The position numbers and the translations under genes were made by a program. A DNA stretch of 64,000 nucleotides. Origin: Gordionus sp. m RMFG-2023. Its lineage: Eukaryota > Nematomorpha > Gordioida > Chordodea > Parachordodidae. The notes below the pieces were generated by a model that saw only the letters and a list, made by a program, of their open reading frames with translations, was not told the origin of the DNA and did not search any database. How positions within the stretch are numbered: the stretch's first letter is position 1; the number at the start of each line of letters is the position of its first letter. The stretch is from assembly GCF_954871325.1 (NCBI RefSeq), contig NC_088776.1, positions 29,002,508-29,066,507 on the forward strand, written 5' to 3'. Shown in pieces: positions 12,640-24,474 of this stretch.

Positions 12640-13785
12640 ATTTCAAATTATACAGATATCAAGTACAACCGATCCGATCCTACTAATTTTGTATCCTGTA
12701 TACCAATGGTTTTAATTTCTAATATACTTTTTATTTGTATAACATCTATATTTAACTATACCATAACTTATGTCATTTAAATATATTATAATAATCAGTT
12801 ATATTTTATATTCAATTTAATTGCAATTCTAAAAGTATATAAAATATTTTATTGTTAAATCACTTTTATATAACATTAATCTATATACATAATAAGTAAT
12901 AAACAAATATATTATGAAATTTTAAATAAAAATTTAAAAAATATTTAACATTACAATTATAAATTACTAAAATTTATATTAATACAATTTATATATTTTT
13001 CTTTATTAATTTAAATTAAATATATTAATTAATTTAAATATTATATTAAAATTATATTATGTTAAATATTACAATTATATATTTATTAAAATTTATATTA
13101 ATACCATTTATATTGAATTTGATTTTAATTTTAATTATGTAATTATATTAAATAAAGGTATTTACTAAAATTTATATTAATACAATTAATAAATTTTTCT
13201 TTATATAATATTAATTTAATATTAAATACTTAAATAGTAAAATCTATCGAATCTGTAAAAGTTATATTTTTAATATTTTTTTAAATCTTTCACTTCAAAC
13301 TAATAGGGGCCATTTTGACAGCCATTTTAGCTTATTTGCCTTTTTGATATTTTTAAGAGTATATAGAGCGCACCCGAACCTCGAAGATTTCTTTTTATAA
13401 ATATCAAAATTTCAAATTTATCAGAAGTCAGCCTGCAGCGATGGTAACTATCAATATCACCAGCATCACTAAAAACATATTCTGAAGGGATTATCTCACA
13501 CTTTTTTAAACAGAATGCACAAAAAAATAACAATATGGCAGAATGTTTATTAATTTATTATTATTAAAAAAAATAAAATATACATAAAAATGGATTTCGA
13601 TTTTATTTATAAAAATATATGATTTTAAATATAACTTTTTAAAAAATTTTATAACATTTTATTTTTGTTAACGACGCCATTTTATATCGGATCAAATTTC
13701 ATAAAATTTGCCTATAACCGATATTTCAAAATGGGTGAAATATAAGCCCGATCCGATATAAAATATCGAATCATCCCTACTTAAA
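12640..13785 (-). mobile_element. hAT-like remnant, ATCGG family, inverted copy
   Basis: Reverse-complemented, it matches 38263-39325: the end motif TTTATATCGGATCGGGC..ATTTTGAAATATCGG near 13690-13780 and the AT-rich interior at 12650-12950. At 13327-13533 the minus strand encodes YVFSDAGDIDSYHRCRLTSD then KFEILIFIKRN. This is the hAT C-terminal dimerisation block, in which the usual '..VERxFS' is already eroded. Confidence 0.6.
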
Positions 13786-14224
13786 AGGCTGAAGCGGACC
13801 GAACTGCAGACCTCTAATATGAATACTTATTAATATAATTATAGAAAATAAAAGTTTTAATTGAAAAATTATTATTATTCATGAATATATTAAAAAAAAT
13901 CTGTTCTTAATATTATTACAGTGCATTTTTTTGGGCTTCATGATAAATTTGGTACTTTGATATCATTAATAAATTCTTATTCATTTAAAATAGTTGACTT
14001 GATTTAGAAATTTAGTTCATGAAAATTAGTTATAATAATTTTAGTTATGCAACCTGGAGACTTATGCTAAATAACATTAATATAAAATTTGTTGACTAAA
14101 TCCGTAACTAATTTACTCAAGCTAGGACAAGGTATCAGAAAGGAAAACGTGCTAATTTGAAGGAGGCAGGTGATTAAGAAAATAAAACCCTATACAAGAT
14201 TATTTTTAAAAATAAAAATTTAAT

Positions 14225-14345
14225 GAACGTAAAAGATAAAAAAATAAATACGTTTACGTTCTAAATTTGTCTAAAATAAAAAGAACGCCGTTCACCATAA
14301 TTTTTTCAAAAAGAATATTACCCACGAATTTCATTTTGAATGCAT
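14225..14345 (+). repeat. End fragment of the AACGCGTT hAT family
   Basis: AATAAAAAGAACGCCGTTCA and the flanking bases match the right subterminal region of the copy at 34200-34330 in the same orientation. It is a short solo fragment 350 bases upstream of a KDM3 exon. Confidence 0.4.
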
Positions 14346-14690
14346 TTGTTTATAAATGTTATAAATATATTTAGACTTGCTTTCTCTGTTTCATTTTTAT
14401 GTTTAAAAAAATTCGTTTTTACCCCCCCCCCCTTCCCATTATGTATGCCAGATTCATTAAGAGAATATAATAATTATAGAATTAAAAATTAATATATACT
14501 ATTATTTAAATACTCTAGCTAAATGGCTTAATCTTTAAAAATACATAAATAGAAATACTATGATATACCTCTGAGCATAAATAAAATATCGACTTATCTT
14601 ACAATATTTTTTATTTAAATGCGTTGGAAAGGTTTTGGTAAATAAAATGATTTTCATTTGAAAATTGATTTACAAAACTATCATATACAG

Positions 14691-14836
14691 AGATAAAGAT
14701 ATAACGTCAATCGATTTTAAACCGGATATAATGAGTGTTGATAAGATGCACGAAATATTTCCTTGGCCCGCATGTACCAATAAGCAAAGCCACGAAACTT
14801 GGAAATTAATGCCAACACATATTATACCTAACATAG
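14691..14836 (+). CDS. KDM3: KDM3 exon, post-zinc-finger block
   Basis: The acceptor is CAG at 14688-14690 and the donor ATAG|GTTTAA at 14837. The first base completes AG|A (Arg) from the zinc-finger exon. The end reads FPWPACTNKQSHETW then KLMPTHIIPN, which lines up with the vertebrate KDM3A block [24 protein letters not shown] that follows the finger. This exon is ~9.5 kb downstream of the finger exon, separated by several transposons. It leaves a single G. Confidence 0.9.
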
Positions 14837-15238
14837 GTTTAATTTATTTATAATACTTAACTCTTATATTAATTTTTTGGTCAGAATTTATTTTGAATTA
14901 TCCATAAAATCGATGCTTGTTGCTTGTTGGTATAAAAAATTATAGCAATGTTTCTTTATCTTTTACGATCTTGCAACTTTCATTAAAACTCTCTGTTTGC
15001 ATTTCCTTATTTCATACCCTTCTTTTCCTACAAGTCAGGCCATCTTTATAATATTATTTTATAATCCTTTATCAAGCTTTGAATATATTCTTGTTAACTT
15101 TTGCCCCCTCTAAATCTCTCGCCTTCGCTATATTATTATTTTATTCTAATAAGTTTGAATTAACTTAATTATACCAGAATGCAAAATTTAAAGATAAAGC
15201 ACAACTACATTATGCCAAAAATTAAATTTTTTTTAAAG

Positions 15239-15387
15239 CGTTAACCGAAATAATCCAAACTTGTGAAAAGCTATCAGTCAAATATAATTTAAAACGGTCA
15301 CTTAGTGATGAAAATTGCTTTAGAAAAACTTCCATCAATGGTAAAATTTCACAACCGCAATCCAAATTTATTAACGGGTTTTGCAAG
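15239..15387 (+). CDS. KDM3: KDM3 exon, helical block after the zinc finger
   Basis: The acceptor is AAAG at 15235-15238 after a T-run, and the donor is AAG|GTTTAA at 15388. The G left by the previous exon plus CG gives Ala. The peptide ALTEIIQTCEKLSVKYNLKR then continues to FINGFCK. Across the junction, THIIPNI-ALTEIIQTCEKLSVKY matches the KDM3A run TQIIPGKALYDVGDIVHSVRAKW. It ends on a codon boundary. The family similarity fades in the second half. Confidence 0.88.
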
Positions 15388-15593
15388 GTTTAATTTTTTA
15401 TACAATAAGATGATGACTTAAAATATGCCTTTTATTAGAATTAGTCCTTTCCTCAATAAAATACAATGTAATTTTATTTCATATGAATAATTCAAATATG
15501 TGAAGTTGTTCAAACCAAACATTTATGGATTTCATATAGAATATTTATACTAAATAATACGATTAAGGATATTTAATTTGTTAATTTGTTTAG

Positions 15594-15777
15594 AAATCAT
15601 TTTTCGATTTTTCCAAGTTATTTTTTCAACAAAACTTCCACAATACCACGGAGAAAAATGATACCAATATCGATTATGCTAAAAATAATTCAACCAATAG
15701 CAATTCTTCACTCAGAGTTTTGGCCGATGTAGCGTTGAAAAACACTTCTTACGATATTTCTGAAAAAATACCTTCAG
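15594..15777 (+). CDS. KDM3: KDM3 exon, low-complexity linker
   Basis: The acceptor is TTTAG at 15589-15593 in a T-rich context, and the donor is TCAG|GTCTTA at 15778. It enters in phase 0, as required by the previous exon, and leaves one base. The peptide begins KSFFDFSKLFFQQNF and contains SSLRVLADVALKN inside an Asn/Ser/Thr-rich stretch. This is the region where KDM3 proteins have a poorly conserved linker, so assignment rests on open frame, splice sites and phase at both junctions rather than on strong similarity. Confidence 0.75.
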
Positions 15778-15915
15778 GTCTTATAGAGACTAAAATTTTG
15801 ATATATTTTAGTTCACATTACTTTCGGGCTTAATGGGTTATTTTTTAAAAAATGGTCCTATTATGAAGGTATTTAACAATGAGCAAATTCACTTTAATAT
15901 AACCTTTAAATTCAC

Positions 15916-16265
15916 GGTTAACGATGGATACTGCCAACTCAACTTATAGCAATTCTCTAAATAACAACCTAATTTGCTAAATACCGACCAAAATTTATTA
16001 AATTTTAATAAGGTCCTCTTATTATTTAATATACATTAATGGAATCACTTGGTTGAATCGGATCTCTTATATATCATACTGAACTACCAACTTGTTTTTA
16101 GAAAAACACATGATCTTTGCTAAGATTCGAACCCAGAACCTTCGGATTTCCAAGCGACGCTCTTGCCGGTTAGGTCTAGGCGCTTTTCATTTTTCATAAA
16201 TAAATTTGGCAGTATCTATTCAAATGAAAAATAAACAAATATAAAGGAATACCTATCATTAACCC
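15916..16265 (-). mobile_element. Second terminal-inverted-repeat element with tRNA-like block
   Basis: It begins GGTTAACGATGG and ends ATCATTAACCC, with a perfect 8-bp AAATTCAC duplication at 15908-15915 and 16266-16273. The interior matches 5834-6227 throughout. The minus-strand tRNA-like block (about 16182-16113) keeps AAGAGCG in its A-box region and GGTTCGAATC in the B box. It is more diverged internally than the first copy, with shorter end similarity. Confidence 0.75.
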
Positions 16266-16366
16266 AAATTCACATAGTTAGGACCGCAAATCATCGAAAT
16301 CATTTTAACTTTATTGAAAACATAAGAAATTTAAAAGTTTTTTTTTATAAAAATATAAAATTTAAG

Positions 16367-16632
16367 ATGAACATATTGATTTTAGCGACTCGAATATTGA
16401 TAGCAAAAAGAAAAGCGCTGTAAATTATTTTCAACATTTGAGCCCTAGTAATACCTTGGATGACGTAATAACGGCTGTCATCGAACACAATATTTCTCAT
16501 GATCCTTTCGAAATGCAAACTCAACACTATATCCTAGAACAGACTGAAGGCCATAAAAATATCACGAAATTAGAAAAGAATAAGGATATTACTCATAATG
16601 GATCAAAAGAATTTTCCATTTCCTCAAATCTT
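16367..16632 (+). CDS. KDM3: KDM3 exon, linker with LDD-type block before the JmjC region
   Basis: The acceptor is TTTAAG at 16361-16366, and AT completes the codon from the previous exon. The peptide EHIDFSDSNIDSKKKSAVNY leads to SPSNTLDDVITAVIEHNI, which matches the KDM3 block around LDDIFASLVQNK in vertebrates. The 3' end is ambiguous: GTAGAT at 16633 and GTGAGG at 16687 both leave phase 0, as the next exon needs. I list the first; the second would add 18 residues. An element bearing a tRNA-like block ends only ~100 bases upstream of the acceptor. Confidence 0.8.
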
Positions 16633-16744
16633 GTAGATGTTGGGAGTGATAGAGATACAGTTTGTTATGTTTATTTTATAAATTTAGTGAGGGCCTAGAC
16701 AGGATTAAGAAATGCGAGAAAATTATTATGTTAATTCGTTATAA

Positions 16745-16995
16745 TTTATACTACGATGCATAAATTCCCGTATCACGTCATTACGGCAATACCTTTTCAT
16801 TACTGCTTAAAAGATATTTATGCAAATGTATTCCCACTAAAACATTGCAAATGAATTACCGCGAAAATATTACAGCGAATGTATTACCATAAAATCATTG
16901 CCACAAATGCTTTAACGCGTATATATTATAGCGAAAACATTACTGCTTACGCCTGAATATATTATCGTTAATGCTTGACAATAAATCAGCGAATT
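16745..16995. repeat. Degenerate tandem array of ~20-bp units
   Basis: The motif (A/G)CGAAAATATTACNGCGAAT.. and variants such as CATTACTGCTTA, CATTGCCACAAATGC and CGAAAACATTACTGC recur roughly every 20 bases. A related short run lies at 24115-24185. No coding content was seen. Confidence 0.5.
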
Positions 16996-17854
16996 CATTC
17001 AAAGCTGGGCTAGAATTAGAAAAATTTTAATTAATTAATATAGGAAAGTGTTTGTCTTTTAATTTTACCAAAATTATTTGTGGGAGCCTGAGTTTCTTAC
17101 TGGGGCTAGTATAATTAGAGACTAATTTAATAAATATAAATATTTTGCACAATTGCACCTAAACTAACTTGTAGTAAATTATTTTTCGGACTAGACTCCA
17201 CAAAAAACTCATGGACAAAAAAACTTTCGAAAATTCCCACGCCAAACTCTTCATACTTTAGGCTACTTTTTAATATGTCTGCTAAAATATATTTTTTTTC
17301 TCTTTAGCTTTCACCTTTTCTGGTGGTACTTCAACATCTCTCCACTTTATGTTATTTATACAATCTCTTTTATCTAATTTATACTTCTTTATATTGACTC
17401 TAACATTATGGTCCCATTGATGTTTTAGCCTTCCTCTTTTACGTTTGCCCATCACTTCCAAACTCTCAACCTTATTTCCTATGTAGTTCATAGGCCTTCT
17501 CAATGTGTGCCCATACCACCTAAGTCTGTTTACCATTAATTTAGTCTTAATGGGCACTACCTTTAAACTACTTAGTATTCTTGTACTGCACACTTTATCC
17601 TATCTTGTTACCCCAGCATTATCCTCAGCATTCTCATCTCCATAGTTTGTTAGACTTCTCTCTTCTGATTCCTTGGTTGGCCATGTTTCCGAACTATATA
17701 GAATAGTTGGTTGTACTATGGAACTGTAAATTTTTCCCTTTAATTTGTGTGGGATTCTTTTGTCAAATAGCACTCCAGATAAAGATCTCCATTTTAACCA
17801 CCCTTGATTAATTTTACTCTTTATCTCTTTTTCTATTGTGCCATTTGTTTGTAT

Positions 17855-20628
17855 CAGGGTTGTGCATTTGACCGGTCAAATACAATTCGGTCAATTGACC
17901 GATATTTGACCGGTCAAATATGGTCAAATTCAAATAAATGTTTTTTACACCAATATTAACTTTATTTTGCATTTATATAATATTATAATAAATCTATGTA
18001 TAATAATAAATATAATATTTTTTAATTCATTCTATAGTCAATGTTTCACCCTCCGTGGCAGAGTCTTGTTCCGATTCATATTCAATATCATTATTTTCTT
18101 TAATATTTTTAATCAATCTTATATGATACACTCTTACTAATTTTCCTGCTGTAGAAGCCTTTAATCTATTTCTGTTTTTCGTGTGAATATTGCCCTAAAC
18201 CGACCAATTTCTTTCAGAAGAAGAAGTCGAACTAGGAAATGTTAGTAAAATATTAGCGACTTCTCTTAATGGGCAAGGTGGGCAAAATGCATTCCACCAA
18301 CTTGAGGCCGAAATTTGATTGTTTCTTATGGAAGTTACAACTTTCCACATATTATGGCTATTAAATATACCGCTTTTGCTTCTGAAATTTACTATATTAC
18401 TCAAAATATTTTGATTATCACCACCTTGTAAAATACCCAATTCTTGTATTATATTACATGCTTCATCAAATTCAGTAATAGTAAGATGCTCCCCTTGATA
18501 TTGGGGGTCCAATAAATAAGCAGCATTGTGAGCACATGTATTTAGATCAGTTTTTCTCTTTTCAAACATAACCTTAATTTTTTTTTCTTGAGATGGAGAA
18601 AATATAGAATCATAGCATGATTGTATTATGTGTTTTTCCAAATTAAGCATCTCGTTTTTTACTTGGGCCAAAGTACATTTATCCCCTTGCACTTTCAACA
18701 ATGAGGTAGCTAAAGGCGTCCAAAATTCTTCGTTTAATATATTATTGGTAATTTCTATGGGACAAATATCACAAACAGCTTCTTCAACAACTGATGCTTT
18801 TAGAGCTTTCTTGCATATTTGAATTTGTTCCATACATTTTATTGACGATGCCCATCTTGTTTGGCTAATTGTACTTAATGTAGATGGTATGCCATGAAGA
18901 TTCTTATTACGGGAAAATACTGCAGCTGGTATGTGTTTATTCTTGAAAAATTTAACAATTTTTTTAATTATTAAAATATGGTCACTGAAGGCGTTCAATC
19001 GTTCAAAATCGTGAAAGAATAACTGCAATGTATGCGCTGCACAACCATAACATTTTATATGATTATAAATAGATTCAGATTTTAGAATTCTCCAGGCTGC
19101 TTTCATGTTAGCGGCATTATCAGTAACTAAAGAATATACTTTTACCGGATTCAATTCATGAATTACATTTTTAAATTCCTGGGCAATATAATCTGCCGTA
19201 TGGCGATTTTCCTCAGTATTTAGAAATTTGTAGAACACTGGAACAGGCGTCATCACCATAAAATTAATAATACTCTCGTTTCTAATGTTGCTCCAGCCAT
19301 CTGATACAATTGATAAGTAAGGAGCTTTATCTATTATATCTGCAACTCTCACCTCCATATCACCTGACGCTTTGTCTAAAAGATATCCAGCCAGCTGCCT
19401 TCTCCTGGGTAATGTGTAAATAGGACGTATTTTTTTAAAAAATTCTTGGATGTAGGGATTTTCAGTGATGTGGAAAGGTAAATTGCTCGCATATACAGCC
19501 TTTGCAAACAATTGATCCAGCTCATTTTTTTCTTTGGGATTAATTCTATCTATGAAACCGGTTATACAAGATTGAGATTTATATTTAATCGCCTTGCTTG
19601 TAGATTGATTAGAAATAATGGAATCAAATTCTCCTGAGTCACAAGACAAAATATTGTTCATTTGATAATCATTCTCACTAATTTCACCCAATTCTTCATT
19701 AGAGTTAGACTTAGAAGTATTACAAATTACATTTGTGATATTTTTTGTAGAGGTTGATATTTTGGAATTTGAATAAAATTTTTCCTTAATTATAACAGGG
19801 CACATAGTACAGCTGCCTAATAAATGTTTGACCATTCTATCAACGTGGGTGATATAGGACATCTTGCAAAACTTGCACACCGCTTTAACTGATTTACCAT
19901 CGCGTACTTCTTGAAAATGTTTCCAAACATGATGCTTTGGTTTGACCATAATCCCTAATATATTAAAATTTAACAAAAAATGATTTTGATTATTGTAAAG
20001 TTAATCAATCTTAACTATTTTATAATTATCGACCAATTATTCCAATAATTTCTTAATATTATAAATATAATATAATATATATAACTTTTTACCAGAATTG
20101 AATAATATTCCGTAAATCTGACCAGAACAATTAAAATGAAAATTAATTTTAAAAACCAAATATAGCAAGTGTAAGTAAAACCAATGAGAATTAATATAAT
20201 TTATACTCGGCTAAATATTAAATAAAATTTAAATTTATTAAAAAATAAGAATGAAAAAATTATATTATGATTATAATAAATCGGGTATTTTTATTTTTTT
20301 TAAGAAAAATGAATTGAAAAAAATGAAGAAGGCGAGAAACGGCAATGATTAGGCAAAAAAATAACTAAAAATATTACTATATTTAGGAAAATTACATATT
20401 TATATTTTAACAATAAAAAAATTCTTTTGTTTTTAACAATTCATGATACAAATAATTTTTTAAATAATTGTAACCTCATAAGATTGATAAACATGCTTTT
20501 AATGCATACTAGTTAATTATATCAAAATATTTATTCGCCATTAATATTTTAGAGTATTTGACTGTATTTGACCGGTCAAATATTCCTCCGGTCAATTGAC
20601 CAGTCAATTGACCGACATGCCAACCCTG
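17855..20628 (-). mobile_element. hAT transposon inserted in the RTE LINE
   Basis: The ends are CAGGGTTG...CAACCCTG, with an 8-bp duplication GTTTGTAT at 17847-17854 and 20629-20636 taken from the LINE. Subterminal regions carry repeated palindromes: TTTGACCGGTCAAATA twice on the left and once on the right, plus GGTCAATTGACC on both sides. It is 2774 bp long and holds one transposase gene on the minus strand. Confidence 0.95.
18027..19976 (-). pseudogene. ZBED-type hAT transposase with one premature stop
   Basis: The 593-codon frame from 19976 ends in TAG at 18195-18197. The same frame then stays open for ~55 more codons (GNIHTKNRNRLKASTAGKLV..) to a TGA at 18027, so the gene is one stop short of full length. 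The likely start is the Met of MVKPKHH, residue 10. The BED finger is at ~15-60 (CKFC...HLLGSC). Catalytic landmarks are SDGWSN near 227, TDNAANM near 287, CAAHTLQLFFHDF, SQTRWAS and SSERNWS just before the stop. The family is the ZBED/'SERNWS' group of hAT transposases. Confidence 0.93.
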
Positions 20629-23084
20629 GTTTGTATAGTGGAGCCAAAATATTTGCAGCTTTCAATTGCCGGATATCTGCCATTCATTTATATCAATACT
20701 CTCTGTTTCATCTCCTCCTATCACCATATACTTCGTCTTTTCTCTATGTACTTTTAGTCCGTGCTTTCCAAGGATATTTATCCAGATCACTAATCTTTCT
20801 TTCATTTCATCCTTAAATTCGGCAAGTATCACTATCATCTGCAAATATCATATTCCACGGGAGGTATACTGTGCTAATACATCTATTACTGTAATGAAGA
20901 GAAGTGGGCTGAGATCCGACCCTTGATGAACTCCTTCGGCTATTGTGAAGCCTGCTGAAGTACCTGTTGTGCTACGGACCATTGTTGTATAGCCCATATA
21001 CATATCCTATATTATTCTTATATATTTTTCGGGAACCTATTTGTGGCGTAGCGCCCACCAGATAAGTTTTCTTGGGATTCTATCGAAGGCCTTTTCTAGA
21101 TCGAGAAAGACTATGTGTAGCTTTTTGTTCTTTTCCCTGTATTTTTCACTCATTTGCCTAATTGCGTGGATAGCATCAGTTGTTGATCTTCCAGGCATAA
21201 AGTAAAACTGAGTCTCTCCTATTTCGATTATGTCATTTCTATTATTTTTTCGTATGTTTTAGACAGTGTGACATTAGTTTTATGCCCCTGTAATTTTGAT
21301 AATTGTGTGGATCCCCTTTATTTTTGAAGATAGGAACTAGATAGCTCTGCCTCCATTTTTGGGGAACCTCTTCATTTCCAAATATTTTTTTGTACAGATT
21401 TGTGAGGAAATGTATTCCATCATCTCCTAGTGCTTTAATGCTTTCTATTGGAATATCGTCTGGACCCCTAGCTTTGTTGTTTTTCATATGCTTGAGGCAT
21501 GTGATTATTTCTTGTTCTGTTATAGGTTGTACAAGTTTTGACATGGGGAATGTTCGCCTAGATGTAGTATGTGGGGATTAAAATTGAGCTCCTGAAATTC
21601 ATTATTTCTTTTTCCTTTATTATCAATTTCCCATCTTTATTTTTGATTACTTTCGGAGCTCCGTTTATATCCCTAGAATTCTTTTCTCGCTGTTTGGCTA
21701 ATCTATATATTTTATTTTGCCCTTCTTTGGTATGTAGTTCTTCATACATGTCATCGTATGCCATAGATTTGGCCCTAGCCACCGCCTTTGTAGCTAATCT
21801 CTTGGATTTTGTAATTTGTCTTGTCATCTTGGGTTTTTGGATTTGTACCATATTTTACAAAGGGATTGTTTCTCATGTATAGTGGTTTTTACCTCTTCAT
21901 TCCACCACCATAGTTCTTTGTATGATTTGTTACATCCCCTTGTCAAGCCTAGTGTCGACTTGGCAGTGTCTAATAATCTAACTGAAAGGTCGGTCCACAT
22001 TTTTTCACTGACTTGTGAGGAATCTATTGTATCAATGTTTGCATTGATTGCAAAGGCATTTGTCATTGTTTTTAATTTACCCCATTTGATGCATGGTTCA
22101 AGTTTTATCTTATTTTGAGTGGATATATTTAAGATGTGTAAATCCATCACTAGTAGCTTGTGTTGCGCGGCGATATCTTCTCCTGGGATGACTTTGCAGT
22201 CTATTACATCTTTTAATCTTTTGCGAGAGATTAGCATGTAATCTATCAGTGTTTTCCTTGTACCACTTTCATATGTTATAAATGACTGCTTTTTTCCTAT
22301 AGTAGATGTTGGTTAAGGCAAGGCCGAAGGCTTGCACAAATTTCAGTAAATGCTCTCTAACATCATTTCTTTCTCCATATCCAAAACCACCATGATGCCT
22401 TTTGTAGCTATCTCTTGCTTTTCCCACATGCGCATTTAAGTCACCAATTATGACTAAGTCATCCTTAGGGATTTCCATTACAACTTTCTCAAGGATAGCT
22501 CTAAAGTCATATTTCTCTTTTTCCTTGCAACCCATTTGAGGAGCATATATTTAAAGGATGTGTAGTATTGATTGACCAATGCAGAGTTTTATCTTCATTA
22601 GTCTATCAGAGAATCTATTGACGAGGTTAGATCTTGACTGAGGATGATGCCGATACCGTTCCTATTGCTAACAATTCCATTATAGTACAATTTTTACACA
22701 TCTCCAATCATTAAAGTCTTTTGTCCTTTCCATTTCGTCTCAGCACGCTATATCAACTTTTCTCTTGTCCAACATTGATGCCAATTCTCTCGTCTTACCT
22801 TTGAGTGTACCAATATTCAAACTTGCTAATCTTGTCTTCTTTGCTTTGACATTTATTTTACTTTTCACAGGATGGAGGTCTACACCCTTCGCGTCGCTTG
22901 GAGGGAACACCCTAGCTTTCATTTTCATATTTTCATTTGTTTCCTTCATTTTGTTTTTTGGACAAGTATCCTTAGCACCCGGCTGTCCAGGCCTGTCGGT
23001 GACCGGGGTGTCATCTTTAAGCTCCGAAATTCATCTTACCATATGTCTTTACACATCAGTCATTGAAGAAAAACCTGAAAATTT

Positions 23085-23171
23085 TTATGCTTCTTACCAG
23101 GATTGAACCTGCATCTTCTTCGTCCTTCTGTTTCCAAGCATACATCGTAACCCATTAGGCCACCCCGGCGA
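23085..23171 (-). promoter_or_regulatory. tRNA-like 5' end of the RTE LINE
   Basis: The LINE's 5' terminus, read on the minus strand from 23171, begins CGCCGGGGTGGCCTAATGG (A-box-like) and continues to GCAGGTTCAATCCTGG (B-box-like) about 60 bases on. That spacing and order are those of a tRNA gene. It abuts the target duplication, so it belongs to the element. The shorter LINE copy at 37.0-38.0 kb also ends in a B-box-like GGCAGGTTCAATGCCC. Function as a pol III promoter is inference. Confidence 0.55.
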
Positions 23172-24474
23172 TATGTCTGCTAAAATATATTAGCTAAATT
23201 ATGTTCTCGGTAGAGCTAACTCCTACCAAATTTAGTCTTATACTGAACTCGGGTAGATCGGACTGAGAAAGATTTTATTGGACTTGGTCGAATTCGGATC
23301 TTAATTTTATCATTTATTTTGGATCGGACTTGGACCTCGGTTTCCAAAATGATCACAAAATTGTTAATTATCTTTCAGTGATAATAATTTTTCCCGATTT
23401 TGTTTATTGTGCTTTTTCAACAGTCCAAAAAATAATTCCGATTGGACTCTGATCTATATAATATATTTTTGATTGGACTACAATTTGTAATAAAAAATTT
23501 CGGGTCATGACAATATTTTTTTCTCAGGGCCCTCAAGAAATGTGTCCCATGCAGTCTAATTTGTGATTATGTTTTCGCTGTAAGACATTGATGATAATAT
23601 TTTTAGGGTGATATATCTATTAAAGTACAAATGCCCATGGGATGGACGCAGTCTGAATGTGGCAAATTTCCAAGTAGAATTTTTTTGGTACTCGTTTTAC
23701 TCAAGTAGACTGTCCTTTGTTTTTCAAAAAAGAGGGTATTAAAATATGAAATACTTTATGGATTTCTAGACAAAATATGTTTTTATACCAAAATATTTAA
23801 TTTGCTATTAACAACAATTAATGTGGAAAATAATTAATACAAATTTATTCTTATATTTAGCTGATATTATGTTTGAAAATAATTCTTATATTTAGTTGAA
23901 ATTATGTTTGAAATATAACATTGTGATTTATTAATATGTCGATTTTTTTTTCGAATCCATATATAAGAAATTATCTATAATTTAAAATAATTTTTGGGAT
24001 CGAAACATTGTACGCGGACGCGTCTTGTCTAGTGTATAACTTCCTTAGGGCTCATTTCGGAACGTCTTTGGGACGCGACTTTTCCTAAATAACTAAATGT
24101 ATCGGCGGAAATGAATTTTGAGTATGGATTTGCTGTAATATGTTGGCAGAAATGCATTCACGGTAATGCACTCTTAGTGGGTTTGGGAAAATTCGTGATT
24201 TTTAAATATAAAAATCGTGTATTTTTTAAAAAAAATCTAAGATATCAATTTATTTAATGAAATTGTTTTTTTTTGATTTAAATTAAATTTTATAATAAAG
24301 CTAATTTGAAAAATATCCCTTGCCTGGAGCGAAGTTATTAATGGAACATTCATTCCATTTATTACATTACTTCTTTTTCATATCATTGTTAAAGTAGCAA
24401 TATTAGATTGACTAAACGTATTTTAGCATAATGTTATCTATTTAATATTTGTCCAAGTATGATATTTATTACGT

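Larger units (their letters stand above)
17294..23171 (-). mobile_element. RTE-like LINE, essentially full length, decayed and split by a hAT
   Basis: A 21-bp direct duplication beginning ATATGTCTGCTAAAATATA flanks it (17273-17293 and 23172-23192). Without the inserted hAT it is ~3.1 kb, the usual RTE length. From the 5' end (right) come endonuclease pieces (ASLNIGTLKGKTRELASML at ~22.8 kb; LVIIGDLNAHVGKA at ~22.45 kb), the linker AVARAKSMAYDDMYEELHTK, then RT (KNNKARGPDDIPIESI; KWRQSYLVPIFKNKGDP; FLDLEKAFDRIPR; HQGSDLSPLLF; FADD). After the hAT comes the tail VNRLRWYGHTLRRPM near 17.5 kb. The frame is broken several times. Confidence 0.9.

Noticed and set aside
15778-15907. Extension of the 15594 KDM3 exon past the GTCTTA donor
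   Set aside because: The frame stays open for ~20 codons but loses family resemblance; only the 15777 end joins in phase to a well-supported next exon.
22765-23106. 113-codon plus-strand frame and neighbours at 21.4-22.1 kb
   Set aside because: They lie opposite recognisable endonuclease and RT pieces of the minus-strand LINE.
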